Of a stretch of DNA of 64,000 nucleotides, positions 17,747 to 25,939 are shown piece after piece (within the stretch, counting starts at the first letter, position 1; each line of letters starts with the position of its first letter). The position numbers and the translations under genes were made by a program. This DNA comes from Luteibacter yeojuensis (lineage in GTDB: Bacteria > Pseudomonadota > Gammaproteobacteria > Xanthomonadales > Rhodanobacteraceae), in assembly GCF_000964085.1 (NCBI RefSeq), contig NZ_JZRB01000016.1, positions 1-64,000 of the forward strand, in the 5' to 3' direction. Under the pieces are notes generated by a model. It had not been told where the DNA came from. It saw only the letters and a program-made list of their open reading frames with translations, and ran no database searches.

Positions 17747-18814
17747 ATGAAGCGTGCAACATCAAGGCTTGCCCTCATCAGTTGGCTCGCGTGGTGCGCC
17801 GCCGCCAGCGCCGCGGACGTTAAGCCGGGCACCTACTCGGGCACCCTGCAGGGCGCGGCGTACCGTATCGACATCCCCGACCACTGGAACGGCAGCCTCG
17901 TCATGCTGATGCATGGCTACCAGCCAGTCGGTGCGCCCTTGAAGACACCGATGGAAGCGGCGGACTCCACGCCCGTCTTCCTGAAGAAAGGCTACGCGGT
18001 GGCGCAGAGCCAGTACGCGTCGCAAGGCTGGGCCATGGCCGATGCCATCGCCGATAACGAACGGCTGCGCCAGTACTTCACCCACACCTACAAGCAGCCT
18101 GCCCAAACGTTTGCCTACGGCTTCTCGATGGGCGGCCTGGCCACGGCGGCAACGATCGAGCGCTATCCCAAGGCGTACAGCGGCGCGATGATCACCTGCG
18201 GCCTGACGGTTTCGACACCGGATTTCCTCGCGCGTGGCGCCGTTGAACCGCTCGTTGCCTTCGACGCCCTCATCCCGGGCGTGATTCCCGACCTCGCCGC
18301 ACCCGATTCCCCGCCAGCGGTCGACCCGGACACCATCGCCAAGGCGGTGCAGGCCCACCCCAGGGAAGCGGCGGTGCTCGCAAAGCGCCTCGAGGAGACG
18401 ACGGAAACGCTGCCGACCCTTGCGCTCTACTACATGGCGCTGCGGGAGATAGAGAAGCGCGCGGGTGGCATGCCGGTGGACAACCGCAAGACGCTCTACA
18501 AGGGCTATGGCGACGATGCCGGCCTCAATCAGAAAGCCCATCGCTACGCGGGCACGCCGGGTGCCATGGCCTACGTGGGCAAGAACGTCACGTTGACCGG
18601 CCACATCGCCACGCCCGTGGTCATGCAGTGGAACGCGTTCGACCCGACGATTCCCGCACGGTTCCATGGGGCGTATCCCGACCAGGTACAGGCCGCAGGC
18701 AACGGCAAGTGGTTAACCGTGCTGCCACCCTCGGGCGACGGCCACTGCAACTTCACGGATGAGGAGACGGCAACGGCCTTCGATACGCTGGTCCGGAAGG
18801 TCGCGGCGCACTGA
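17747..18814 (+). CDS. Secreted alpha/beta hydrolase
   Basis: 355 aa with a signal peptide cleaved near AASA-AD (residue 23). HGYQPVG near residue 56 is the oxyanion region, GFSMGG places the nucleophile at Ser127, and DGHCNFT near the C-terminus supplies the catalytic His. The family covers esterases and peptidase-like enzymes, and the substrate is not recognisable. It begins 22 nt after the PAPS synthetase with GGAGCG before the ATG, so it is likely the last gene of the glycan operon. Removal of an acyl or other ester group from the glycan is a possible role. Confidence 0.75.
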   Translation: MKRATSRLALISWLAWCAAASAADVKPGTYSGTLQGAAYRIDIPDHWNGSLVMLMHGYQPVGAPLKTPMEAADSTPVFLKKGYAVAQSQYASQGWAMADAIADNERLRQYFTHTYKQPAQTFAYGFSMGGLATAATIERYPKAYSGAMITCGLTVSTPDFLARGAVEPLVAFDALIPGVIPDLAAPDSPPAVDPDTIAKAVQAHPREAAVLAKRLEETTETLPTLALYYMALREIEKRAGGMPVDNRKTLYKGYGDDAGLNQKAHRYAGTPGAMAYVGKNVTLTGHIATPVVMQWNAFDPTIPARFHGAYPDQVQAAGNGKWLTVLPPSGDGHCNFTDEETATAFDTLVRKVAAH

Positions 18815-18816
18815 AG

Positions 18817-20382
18817 CTACTGGCGGCGCACGACGCTGCTCACGATCAGGCCATCATGGTCGAGCAGGAAGAAGACCTGCTCGGCGCCATTCTGGTGTTG
18901 CACGTCATAGGTATCCCAGCCGTAGTCCGTGACGCCGTTGAAGCGCCATGACTGCACGGGGCCGAGTTTTGCGAAGTAGCCCTCCTGCGACGCAAAGTTG
19001 TCCGGGTCATCCGGCGCGGTTCTCGGGCTGATGCCCTCCCGGCTGCCGGAATGGGCGAGCACGACACGAAGTGCGCGTTCACTGGCGGGGTAGGGCTTCT
19101 GCTCCCTGACCCGAGCGGCCAGGGCCTCCCGTATCCGCTGTGCCCTTGCCTCGCTGACGCGCGGCGCCGTCATGAAAGGCTGCTCGTGGACGCTGATGGC
19201 GGCACCGGCATTCGAGAACTTCAGCTTCGCATCGACATAAGGCACGAGGAACGTATCGTCGCTAAGGGTCGTCATGTCGATGATGCCCGCCGCTGAGAGC
19301 TGCCCGATGGGTTCGATGGAAAGCCCGTCGCCCTTGCGCCGCACCGTGATGGAAGAGGTATCACTGATCTCGTACGTGCCCACGTACGAGGCAAGCAGGC
19401 CGGGATCCACGTGGACCGCGGAACCGGTGGATGCTTTCGTCGCCTCGGGCGGCGTCACCTGCGCCGCGAACACCGCCATGCCCAGCGCGCCACTGACCAG
19501 CACGAATGCCGACGCGCGCGCCCACTTTCGTGGCCTCGCCAACATGATATGTATCCTTCGTTCGAGGAAGGTGGGCGACTCGGACATGGCCGTGATCGCA
19601 CCCACGTATTCCGACTGGTTCTGCCCGACCTGGATCAGCGTCTCGCAGTAGCCGCGAAGATCGCCGCCGCTACCCAGCACGCGGGCATCGCAATCTACTT
19701 CGATGGCACAGCGAAGCCGGTGGAACTGCCACCACAGCAGCGGGTTCCAGGGCATGGCGACCAGGAGCGTCATGGCGATGGCGACCAACAGCGGGTCGCG
19801 CGCTTCCAGGTGCGACTGCTCGTGCGCCATGACGTAACGCTGCTGTTCGGCAGGCTCGTCCATCACCCAGCCGGGCACGACCACGCGCGAATGGACAAGG
19901 CCGACGACGGCCGGGCCCACGTCCGGCGAGACGAGCACCGGGAGGCCGCACAGCGTGTCGCCGATCCAGTCGCGTTTCCGTCGATGGAACAAGGCCGTGG
20001 CGAAACCGAGGAACAGCACAAGGGTGAAGGAACTGGCCAGCCACAGATCGAGTGCCAGGCGGTTGGCGCGCATCGACGACGTGAAATGCGCGGCACCACT
20101 CCAGTCGATGACGCGCGCGGCGAGCGGCAACGACGTCACATCGCGTAGTGCCCATGACGCCGGTGCATGGGTCTCTCCGGCATGGGCTGCTGGCTGCAGG
20201 AAGGACGGGCGCGGCAATGACACGTTGGCCATCGCAAGGGGCACTACGACCGACGCCGCCAGCGAAAGCACCCACGGCCACCGCGTGGGCACCTGGCGCT
20301 GCCTCGCCGCCCGCTCGGCGATCCATGCAGCGCCGCTCAACGCCAGGGCGACAAGGGCGGCATAGACCATCCATGCGAGCAT
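18817..20382 (-). CDS. M56 family metallopeptidase (BlaR1-like sensor)
   Basis: 521 aa. Four hydrophobic segments surround a cytoplasmic zinc peptidase with H187-E-Q-S-H191 followed by EARDP, the M56/BlaR1 signature. The extracellular C-terminal half is not a penicillin-binding domain. It begins with SYVGTYEISD, a DUF3471-like beta region, and has further unassigned sequence, so the signal is probably not a beta-lactam. In the BlaR1/MecR1 paradigm the activated protease causes loss of the BlaI repressor, encoded just upstream (5-nt gap, AGGAG before ATG). No beta-lactamase gene lies nearby. The output genes are unknown; the pair may mainly control itself and distant targets. Confidence 0.85.
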   Translation of the reverse strand: MLAWMVYAALVALALSGAAWIAERAARQRQVPTRWPWVLSLAASVVVPLAMANVSLPRPSFLQPAAHAGETHAPASWALRDVTSLPLAARVIDWSGAAHFTSSMRANRLALDLWLASSFTLVLFLGFATALFHRRKRDWIGDTLCGLPVLVSPDVGPAVVGLVHSRVVVPGWVMDEPAEQQRYVMAHEQSHLEARDPLLVAIAMTLLVAMPWNPLLWWQFHRLRCAIEVDCDARVLGSGGDLRGYCETLIQVGQNQSEYVGAITAMSESPTFLERRIHIMLARPRKWARASAFVLVSGALGMAVFAAQVTPPEATKASTGSAVHVDPGLLASYVGTYEISDTSSITVRRKGDGLSIEPIGQLSAAGIIDMTTLSDDTFLVPYVDAKLKFSNAGAAISVHEQPFMTAPRVSEARAQRIREALAARVREQKPYPASERALRVVLAHSGSREGISPRTAPDDPDNFASQEGYFAKLGPVQSWRFNGVTDYGWDTYDVQHQNGAEQVFFLLDHDGLIVSSVVRRQ

Positions 20383-20387
20383 GCCTG

Positions 20388-20756
20388 CTACTCCTTGCCG
20401 GCTCGCTCGGCCAGCAGTTTGCGCATGCGGGCGATCTGCGCCGGCGTCAGCTTCTGGTCGGAGACCAGTTGCGTCATGAGCAGCTCGGTGGAGCCCTTGA
20501 ACAGCTTATCGGTGAGGTGCTGCAGCGCGTTCTTGCGCGCGGCCTGCTGCTTCACGCTCGCGAAATAGCGATGGCCGCGGCCTTCTTCCTCATACCCGAC
20601 ATAGCCCTTAGCCTGCAGCGTGCGCAGCACGGTCAGCACGGTGGTGTAGGCAAGCGTGTCGCTGAGGCGTTCGCGCACCTCGGCCACCAGCGACGGGCCG
20701 TGTTCCCACAGCACCTGCATGATGTCCGCTTCGCGGTCGGTGAGGGTGATTTTCAT
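20388..20756 (-). CDS. BlaI/MecI/CopY family repressor
   Basis: 122 aa from ATG 20756; the longer frame would cross the promoter. The N-terminal winged helix reads LTDREADIMQVLWEHGPSLVAEVRERL, followed by TTVLTVLRTLQAKGYV (recognition helix) and a C-terminal dimerisation helix region, as in BlaI. Members repress by binding dyads such as the one at 20777-20794 and are inactivated by the partner M56 protease. It forms a two-gene unit with the M56 gene. Length and motifs are typical of the family. Confidence 0.92.
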   Translation of the reverse strand: MKITLTDREADIMQVLWEHGPSLVAEVRERLSDTLAYTTVLTVLRTLQAKGYVGYEEEGRGHRYFASVKQQAARKNALQHLTDKLFKGSTELLMTQLVSDQKLTPAQIARMRKLLAERAGKE

Positions 20757-20776
20757 GGTGCCCGCGCCGCCTATGG

Positions 20777-20822
20777 CTACTAGAACGTTAGTAGATATAG
20801 GTGGCGCGTGCACGCTTGTCAA
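20777..20822 (-). promoter_or_regulatory. blaI promoter with dyad operator
   Basis: Read on the minus strand: TTGACA (20822-20817), 17-nt spacer, TATATC (20799-20794), then the perfect dyad CTACTA-N6-TAGTAG (20794-20777) over the expected start of transcription. The -35 box overlaps the end of the upstream radical SAM gene. The arrangement strongly suggests autorepression by the BlaI-like protein. Confidence 0.75.
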
Positions 20823-21664
20823 CGCCTTATGCGCTCAAGCAAGCCAGTCGCATAATCGCGTTGGATTGGCAGATCCTTCCGGTGTGCATATCCGATGTAA
20901 CAGTCGCAGCGGGCATTCGGGCAAGGCCGGGCGCCAAGGTACCGTTCGAAGCTTCCGTCGTAGAGGTTACCGAGCGGTGCGGCCACGAAATGGCACCGCG
21001 TGACCTCGCCATTGCCGTTGACCGATACAACGTCCTCGCCCGTGGCGCAGGGAGCACCCAGGCTCGGTGGCGGCTCCAGGTTGAGCAGGAAATGCGGATC
21101 CACTTGCTTAAGGCGCTCGACATCACCCTCGCTGTAATAGCCGGCCGGCCTCTCATCGTAGGCGTTCAGCCACATCGGAACGGACGCTGGTAGCGCGTCC
21201 CGTAGGGCATCGATCTCGTCCAGGTGTTCCTGCATGGCCACCATGCCCACGCTATGGCGTACGCCGCGTCGATGCAACTCCTGGCATCGTTTCACGAACG
21301 CGGTCCGCGACACCTGCCCGGGATGGTACGTGCACCACAATGCCAGGGTGTCGAGATTGGCTTCGTCAAGCCAGCGCGTGCCGACGCATAGGTTGGTCTG
21401 GATGGCCACCCTACGTAGGTGGCGCAGGTGGCTCAGGCTCACCATGGCGTCCCGGTAGTGGCGGCGCACCAGGCCCTCCCCCCAGGGGGTAAAGAGGATC
21501 GACAGCATTCTGGCCTGCCCGGCCGCCCAGTCGACGAAGCGACGGAGATCCCGCGCGTCGTGTTCCAACGCGGCCCGCGAGTCGTGGTGTTTGGCGAAAG
21601 GACAGTATGGGCAGTCGTAGTTGCAACTGCTCAAGCGGCCACGGTAGAGGATCGACAGGGGCAT
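20819..21664 (-). CDS. STM4011 family radical SAM protein
   Basis: 281 aa. C14-x3-C18-x2-C21 near the N-terminus (CNYDCPYCPF) binds the [4Fe-4S] cluster that cleaves S-adenosylmethionine. A C-terminal Cys-rich stretch (CHF, then CPNARCDCYIG) resembles the auxiliary-cluster region of SPASM-like enzymes. The product and substrate of the family are unknown. It is the last gene of a five-gene minus-strand set, 5 nt after the STM4012-like gene. Family naming rests on my recollection of the Salmonella STM4011-STM4015 grouping and on the matching gene order. Confidence 0.82.
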   Translation of the reverse strand: MPLSILYRGRLSSCNYDCPYCPFAKHHDSRAALEHDARDLRRFVDWAAGQARMLSILFTPWGEGLVRRHYRDAMVSLSHLRHLRRVAIQTNLCVGTRWLDEANLDTLALWCTYHPGQVSRTAFVKRCQELHRRGVRHSVGMVAMQEHLDEIDALRDALPASVPMWLNAYDERPAGYYSEGDVERLKQVDPHFLLNLEPPPSLGAPCATGEDVVSVNGNGEVTRCHFVAAPLGNLYDGSFERYLGARPCPNARCDCYIGYAHRKDLPIQRDYATGLLERIRR

Positions 21665-21669
21665 GCCGC

Positions 21670-23034
21670 TCAGCCTACGGCATAGGTGCGCATGCGCTCG
21701 GCCACGCGCGACGAGACCAGCCAGGGGCCTATCGTATCCGCACGGGCGAGGCCGTCCGCGTTAAGTGCGACCAGCGCATCCACCTGCGTGGCAAGGCGAA
21801 GGTCGAACAGCTCAAGCAACTGGGGGAAGTCGTCGAGGCACCCGGAGCCGAAGCGCGCCTGGTACCGCGCGAGGTCCAGCCCTGGCCGCACCAGCAAGGA
21901 CTGGATGACGTGGCGTCGCTTCTGCTCATCCTCATCCAGTGTCACGCCGTAATCGATCTGCGCGAACGAAGCCTCGTCGCGTTCGAGGTAGTGCGCAAGG
22001 ATATCGGCCACCGAACGGCGGCTGACCCCGTACTCGCTCGAGTAGTGCAGGCCGCGTGTGTACGAGCGCGCGCCGCAGCCGATGCCTACCATGCCGTCGC
22101 TCTGGCAGCAGTAGATCGGGCCGTCGGCGTCGGGGGCATCCGACGCCCGGAACATTCGCATGGAAACCTGTTCGTAGCCCGCAGCGAGCAGTCGGTCACG
22201 GCCGGCCTCGTAGAGCGCGAGGCGGTTGTCGACCGGCGTGGGCTGGATGGCGATCGTACGCTTGCCGCCTGCGTCCTTTGCGCCCATGCGGTCAAGGCCG
22301 GTAAGCGGCCGCACGTAGAGCGGATAAAGGTAGAGTTCCTCGGGCCGATACGCCAGCGCGCTTTCGATGGAGGCAAGGAAGCTGGCGACCGTCTGCCCTG
22401 CGATGCCGTAGATCAGGTCGAGGTTCAAGGTGGGGAACCCTGCGCCTCGTATGCACGCGATCGCTTCTTCGACGACTGAGCGCTGTTGCGGGCGCACCAG
22501 GGCGCGGACCTCGGCCTCGCTGAAGCTCTGGATGCCCATGCTGACGCGGTCGATGCCGGCGTCCCGGCACACCTTCATCTTCACTGCATCCACGGTCTCG
22601 GGTGATACCTCGATGCCCGCGGGAATGGCCCGCAACTCGATGCTCGCGTGCGCATGCACCATGTCGAACACGCGCTGCAGCTGTGATGCATCGAGGTACG
22701 TAGGCGTGCCTCCGCCAAGGGCGAAGCGCACGAAGCGATGGTCACCAAGCGCATCCGTCGTGGCCCGTAACTGGCGCTGCATCTGCACGACATAGGCGTC
22801 GACCTGTGCCTGTGCGGGGCGCGCCATCGCGAACAGGTTGCAGAAGCCGCAGCGGTAACTGCAAAACGGCACGTGCATGTACAGGAACAGTGCATCGCGC
22901 GGCTCGGCGCACCAGGCATCCGCAAGAGGCCGCCCTGGCGATATCGGCCGGTACGCAGACTTGTGCGGGTACGAATACGAGTATGCCTGGTAGGGTTCGA
23001 GCTTCAGCAGATCGGCTAGCGATGGTGTGCTCAT
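21670..23034 (-). CDS. STM4012 family radical SAM protein (HemN-like)
   Basis: 454 aa. C58-x3-C62-x2-C65 (CSYRCGFC) is the radical SAM motif in HemN/HemW-type context, followed by GGGTPTYLD and a GIEVSPETVD strand. The C-terminal HemN-like region includes GIGCGARSYT. HemN-like proteins act on porphyrins or, in other branches, methylate or transfer haem, but this branch is distinct and uncharacterised. Its ATG overlaps the stop of the sulfatase-fold gene by 4 nt (ATGA), so translation is coupled. Porphyrinogen oxidation should not be assumed. Confidence 0.85.
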   Translation of the reverse strand: MSTPSLADLLKLEPYQAYSYSYPHKSAYRPISPGRPLADAWCAEPRDALFLYMHVPFCSYRCGFCNLFAMARPAQAQVDAYVVQMQRQLRATTDALGDHRFVRFALGGGTPTYLDASQLQRVFDMVHAHASIELRAIPAGIEVSPETVDAVKMKVCRDAGIDRVSMGIQSFSEAEVRALVRPQQRSVVEEAIACIRGAGFPTLNLDLIYGIAGQTVASFLASIESALAYRPEELYLYPLYVRPLTGLDRMGAKDAGGKRTIAIQPTPVDNRLALYEAGRDRLLAAGYEQVSMRMFRASDAPDADGPIYCCQSDGMVGIGCGARSYTRGLHYSSEYGVSRRSVADILAHYLERDEASFAQIDYGVTLDEDEQKRRHVIQSLLVRPGLDLARYQARFGSGCLDDFPQLLELFDLRLATQVDALVALNADGLARADTIGPWLVSSRVAERMRTYAVG

Positions 23035-23846
23035 GGGCTCAGCAGGAAATGCGCATAGGGGACGGTCATCACGGTGTCGTGGGCATGCCGGTGGCCATGG
23101 AAGCCGTCCTCGCCGTATGCGGTGCCATGGTCCGAGAAGATAAGCACGAAGGCCGGGCCGCGTGCGCGCAACGACGAAAAGAGCGCGGCCAGCTCGCCAT
23201 CGACATATCTAAGCGCTGCGCAGTGGCTATCAAACCCATCCTCGGCACAGCCCGGGAGGTAGTGGCGATTGGGCTGGTGGATGGCCGAGACGTTGATGAA
23301 GAGGAAACATGGTTGCGATCCCGCCGATGCCAGCTGCTCGATGGCGCATGCCACCTGGCGCGCCGTCGAATCGACGGAGGCGACACCGAACCCGGGTCGC
23401 CAGTGGCTCTCGTCAAAAAGGGCAGGCAGCCGCGAACCCAACGCGTTGCGCTTGTTGAAGAAGCCGACGCCGCCGATGCAGATGGTGCGGTAACCGGCAT
23501 CGTGGAACCCGCCGACGATATCGGCGCGGTCGTGGAATACGTGCGTCCCGGGTACGATCGTCTCGCTGCCTTCGAAGTCGAGTGCGAACAGGCGTGGATG
23601 TGGGCCGGGGCAAGCAGGCGTAGGTAGGAACCCAGCGAAGAAGGCGGCATGGGCGGCGTACGTGAAACTACCGGGCGTGTGACGCCGCTCCCAGCCAGCG
23701 GCCGGCAGGTGGGCCGCCAGCGTCGGCAGTTCACCGCGCCCGAAGCATCGCTGCGCGGCATCGAAGCGCAGTGTGTCGAGCGTGATCATCACGATGTCGT
23801 GCTTACCGACGATCGCACGCATGTCGGGTATCGCGGTGTCATGCAT
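23031..23846 (-). CDS. STM4013/SEN3800 family protein (sulfatase/alkaline phosphatase fold)
   Basis: 271 aa, no signal peptide. IVMITLDTLRFDAA with Asp24 is the first metal-binding strand of the alkaline phosphatase superfamily. FTYAAHAAFFAGFLP is like the region after the nucleophile in sulfatase-type and phosphoglycerol-transferase proteins. IFSDHGTAYGEDGFHGHRHAHD supplies the second Asp-His metal ligands. No CxPSR sulfatase nucleophile is visible, so true sulfatase action is doubtful; phosphoryl or phosphonate transfer is an alternative. It overlaps the upstream ATP-grasp gene by 8 nt and the next gene by 4 nt. Confidence 0.8.
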   Translation of the reverse strand: MHDTAIPDMRAIVGKHDIVMITLDTLRFDAAQRCFGRGELPTLAAHLPAAGWERRHTPGSFTYAAHAAFFAGFLPTPACPGPHPRLFALDFEGSETIVPGTHVFHDRADIVGGFHDAGYRTICIGGVGFFNKRNALGSRLPALFDESHWRPGFGVASVDSTARQVACAIEQLASAGSQPCFLFINVSAIHQPNRHYLPGCAEDGFDSHCAALRYVDGELAALFSSLRARGPAFVLIFSDHGTAYGEDGFHGHRHAHDTVMTVPYAHFLLSP

Positions 23847-24942
23847 GGGCAGGTGCGTCCATCAGGGCCTGGTCGTCGTAGGTAGTGTGGCCCGCGTGGC
23901 GTAAGCCGGGGAGCAGGTCGCCGAAGCCGTTGGCCTCTAGCACCCAGCTGCGCCTGCCGCGCACGATGAGATCGAACCCGACCATGCGGCTGCGCGGGAA
24001 GCTCGCGGCGGCGGCCATCGCGGTGCATTCCAGGGTTTCGACGGCATCGGCGTCCAGCCACGACCCAAGCCGGCCGCGAGCGTTACCCAAGTGCAGGTTG
24101 GTGAGGGCACCGGTGCTTATGCGCGCCACCCGCTGCCTTGGCTGGCCATCCATTACCACCATGCGCACGTCGAAGCGGTGACGGCCATGCGTCCCCACCG
24201 CGGGTTTGGGGATCCAGCGCTCCAGGTAGGCGCCTTGTGCTGTGACGATGTCGATGAGCCGCGCGATCTCGTCGTGCCGCTCGTAGCGGCGCTGGCGGAG
24301 CGAATTGAAGATCCGCCAGTGGCCGCCGCCCTGGGCCAGTTCGGCGGAGCCATATGCCACCTCGCGACCGTCAGGGTGGCACGCATAGGCGAGCACGCCC
24401 GCCCCGGATGAACCGAAGCGCGCCTTGACGAAGACGCGATGGCAGCCCGCCGCCCGCATCCGTCCCCGCATGTCGTCGTACCCGTTGACCAAGCCGAACA
24501 GCGGCGGCACCGGCACGCCTGTGTTGGCGAGCTGCTGCTGGCATGCGAGCTTGTCGGCCATTTGGGCCAGGTCGGCAGGCGCATTGAAATAGCGCATGCC
24601 AGGCGGCAGAGTGGCGAGCAAGCCGGCGAAGCCCGCGTGCCAGAAATGCTGGTGCGCCAGTTCGCCGTGCATGGCGGGATGTGGCGCAGCGCCCGGGGCG
24701 CCCGATCGCTTCCAGCCATCCAGGACGAACTCGTGGTGCAAGGCGGGCGCCTCGCCCGGCGATTCCAGCTTGACCAGGGCGTCTGGCGCATCGGCCATGG
24801 CCGATGCCAGCCGCGTGGGGTCGGCCAGCAGGGTTTCATAGTCGAGTACCTGTGCACACGGCAGGCCGTGCGACAGAAGGGCCTGCTGGAATGCGATGAT
24901 GCGCCGGCTACCGCGCGGGCCTATCAGCAGCCACGCTGCCAT
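23839..24942 (-). CDS. STM4014 family ATP-grasp-like protein
   Basis: 367 aa. The centre has VFVKARFGSSGAGVLAYAC, the ATP-binding loop with Lys and the Gly-rich turn of ATP-grasp enzymes. The C-terminal part has MVGFDLIVRGRRSWVLEANGFGDLLPGL, matching the Mg-binding D...E-x-N segment. Enzymes of this fold join a carboxylate to an amine or thiol using ATP. Nothing in the sequence gives the substrates. It lies between the LRR gene (7-nt gap) and the sulfatase-fold gene (8-nt overlap), within a set whose other members are also uncharacterised. Confidence 0.8.
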   Translation of the reverse strand: MAAWLLIGPRGSRRIIAFQQALLSHGLPCAQVLDYETLLADPTRLASAMADAPDALVKLESPGEAPALHHEFVLDGWKRSGAPGAAPHPAMHGELAHQHFWHAGFAGLLATLPPGMRYFNAPADLAQMADKLACQQQLANTGVPVPPLFGLVNGYDDMRGRMRAAGCHRVFVKARFGSSGAGVLAYACHPDGREVAYGSAELAQGGGHWRIFNSLRQRRYERHDEIARLIDIVTAQGAYLERWIPKPAVGTHGRHRFDVRMVVMDGQPRQRVARISTGALTNLHLGNARGRLGSWLDADAVETLECTAMAAAASFPRSRMVGFDLIVRGRRSWVLEANGFGDLLPGLRHAGHTTYDDQALMDAPAHA

Positions 24943-24949
24943 CGTCGCG

Positions 24950-25861
24950 TTACTCGGACACCGCTACATAGCGATCGCCTTCATCTTCCGTCGTGGGCTC
25001 GTCGAGGACGACCGTGCACGGCAGCGCCGCCAGCTTCTGCTGCCACGCCTCGGAAATGTAGTGGTGGCTCAGGTCGATTCGCTGCAGGCGGCCGAGGTTC
25101 GGGCTTTCGCACAGCGCTTTCGCACCCACGTCGCCGATGGTGCCAAGCGAAAGGTCGAGCGTATCCAGCGAGCCGAGCCACGTTTCCCCGGCAAGCCACA
25201 CCGCGAGCTCGTCAGTGATGCTGGCATCGCGAAGGCCAAGGTGGCGCAGGCGACCGGGATCGATCGCCCCAAGCAGGCGCTGGTAGAGCGCGAGGTCACC
25301 GTCGAAGCCGTAATTGTCGTCGCCGAGCCAAAGTTCCAGCGTATGCAACGCTGGCAGCGTTGAAGCCGCGATGGCGTCGACGATGTCGCTTGGCAAGCCC
25401 CCGCATTCGATCGCCAGCTCCTGAAGGCCGGCGTGTTCGAATGGCTCAAGCCCGAGCTTGGACGAGCCGCGGACGCGCAGCGCCGCCAGGCCCGGGAACG
25501 CGTCCAGCAAGGCGTTGTAGGGAGCCTGGATGATCCAGGAGATCTCGCAATCCTCGAAGGTCATGTCGCCGACGAAGAGGGCCTTCAGGTTGGACAGCTC
25601 GCCGCGGCGGGCGATGAGGCCATCAAGGTAGCCCTCGGGGCCCTTGTCGTAGGCTTCCGACCAGACGCCGATGACCAGCGCTTCGACCGACGCTGGCGCC
25701 ACCTTGGAGAAGAAGTCCGCCAGCAACTCGGCCTGGCTTTCCTTGCTGTCGTATTCCTGCACCAGCCGGTAGACGACATCGCCGGCATCCGGCGCGCCGC
25801 CCATGGAGAAATCGACGACCTTCTTGCCGCGGTAAACCTGGGTATGTTCGCCAATGGTCAC
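24950..25861 (-). CDS. STM4015 family leucine-rich-repeat protein
   Basis: 303 aa, GTG start with AGGGA 6 nt upstream. After an N-terminal 90-residue region, residues about 95-290 show irregular repeats with LxxLxL spacing (for example LHTLELWLGDD, LRHLGLRDASIT, LDTLDLSLGTIG, LQRIDLSHHYIS), a ribonuclease-inhibitor-like leucine-rich repeat. No signal peptide or TM segment, so it is cytoplasmic. It is the first gene of the operon, 78 bp after the neighbouring DUF1080 gene. An LRR solenoid with two radical SAM proteins and an ATP-grasp protein could be a binding scaffold or the modified target; this is speculation. Confidence 0.8.
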   Translation of the reverse strand: MTIGEHTQVYRGKKVVDFSMGGAPDAGDVVYRLVQEYDSKESQAELLADFFSKVAPASVEALVIGVWSEAYDKGPEGYLDGLIARRGELSNLKALFVGDMTFEDCEISWIIQAPYNALLDAFPGLAALRVRGSSKLGLEPFEHAGLQELAIECGGLPSDIVDAIAASTLPALHTLELWLGDDNYGFDGDLALYQRLLGAIDPGRLRHLGLRDASITDELAVWLAGETWLGSLDTLDLSLGTIGDVGAKALCESPNLGRLQRIDLSHHYISEAWQQKLAALPCTVVLDEPTTEDEGDRYVAVSE

Positions 25862-25939
25862 GATGCGTCCCTGCGTAAATGGTGGCCTATCGTAGCCGAG
25901 CCTTTATTGCCGTTGCGTGATCCCGTGGGTGCGCATGCC

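Noticed and set aside
21670-23034. Coproporphyrinogen III dehydrogenase (HemN)
   Set aside because: It has the HemN-type radical SAM motif, but gene context and C-terminal sequence fit the STM4012 branch, not haem synthesis.
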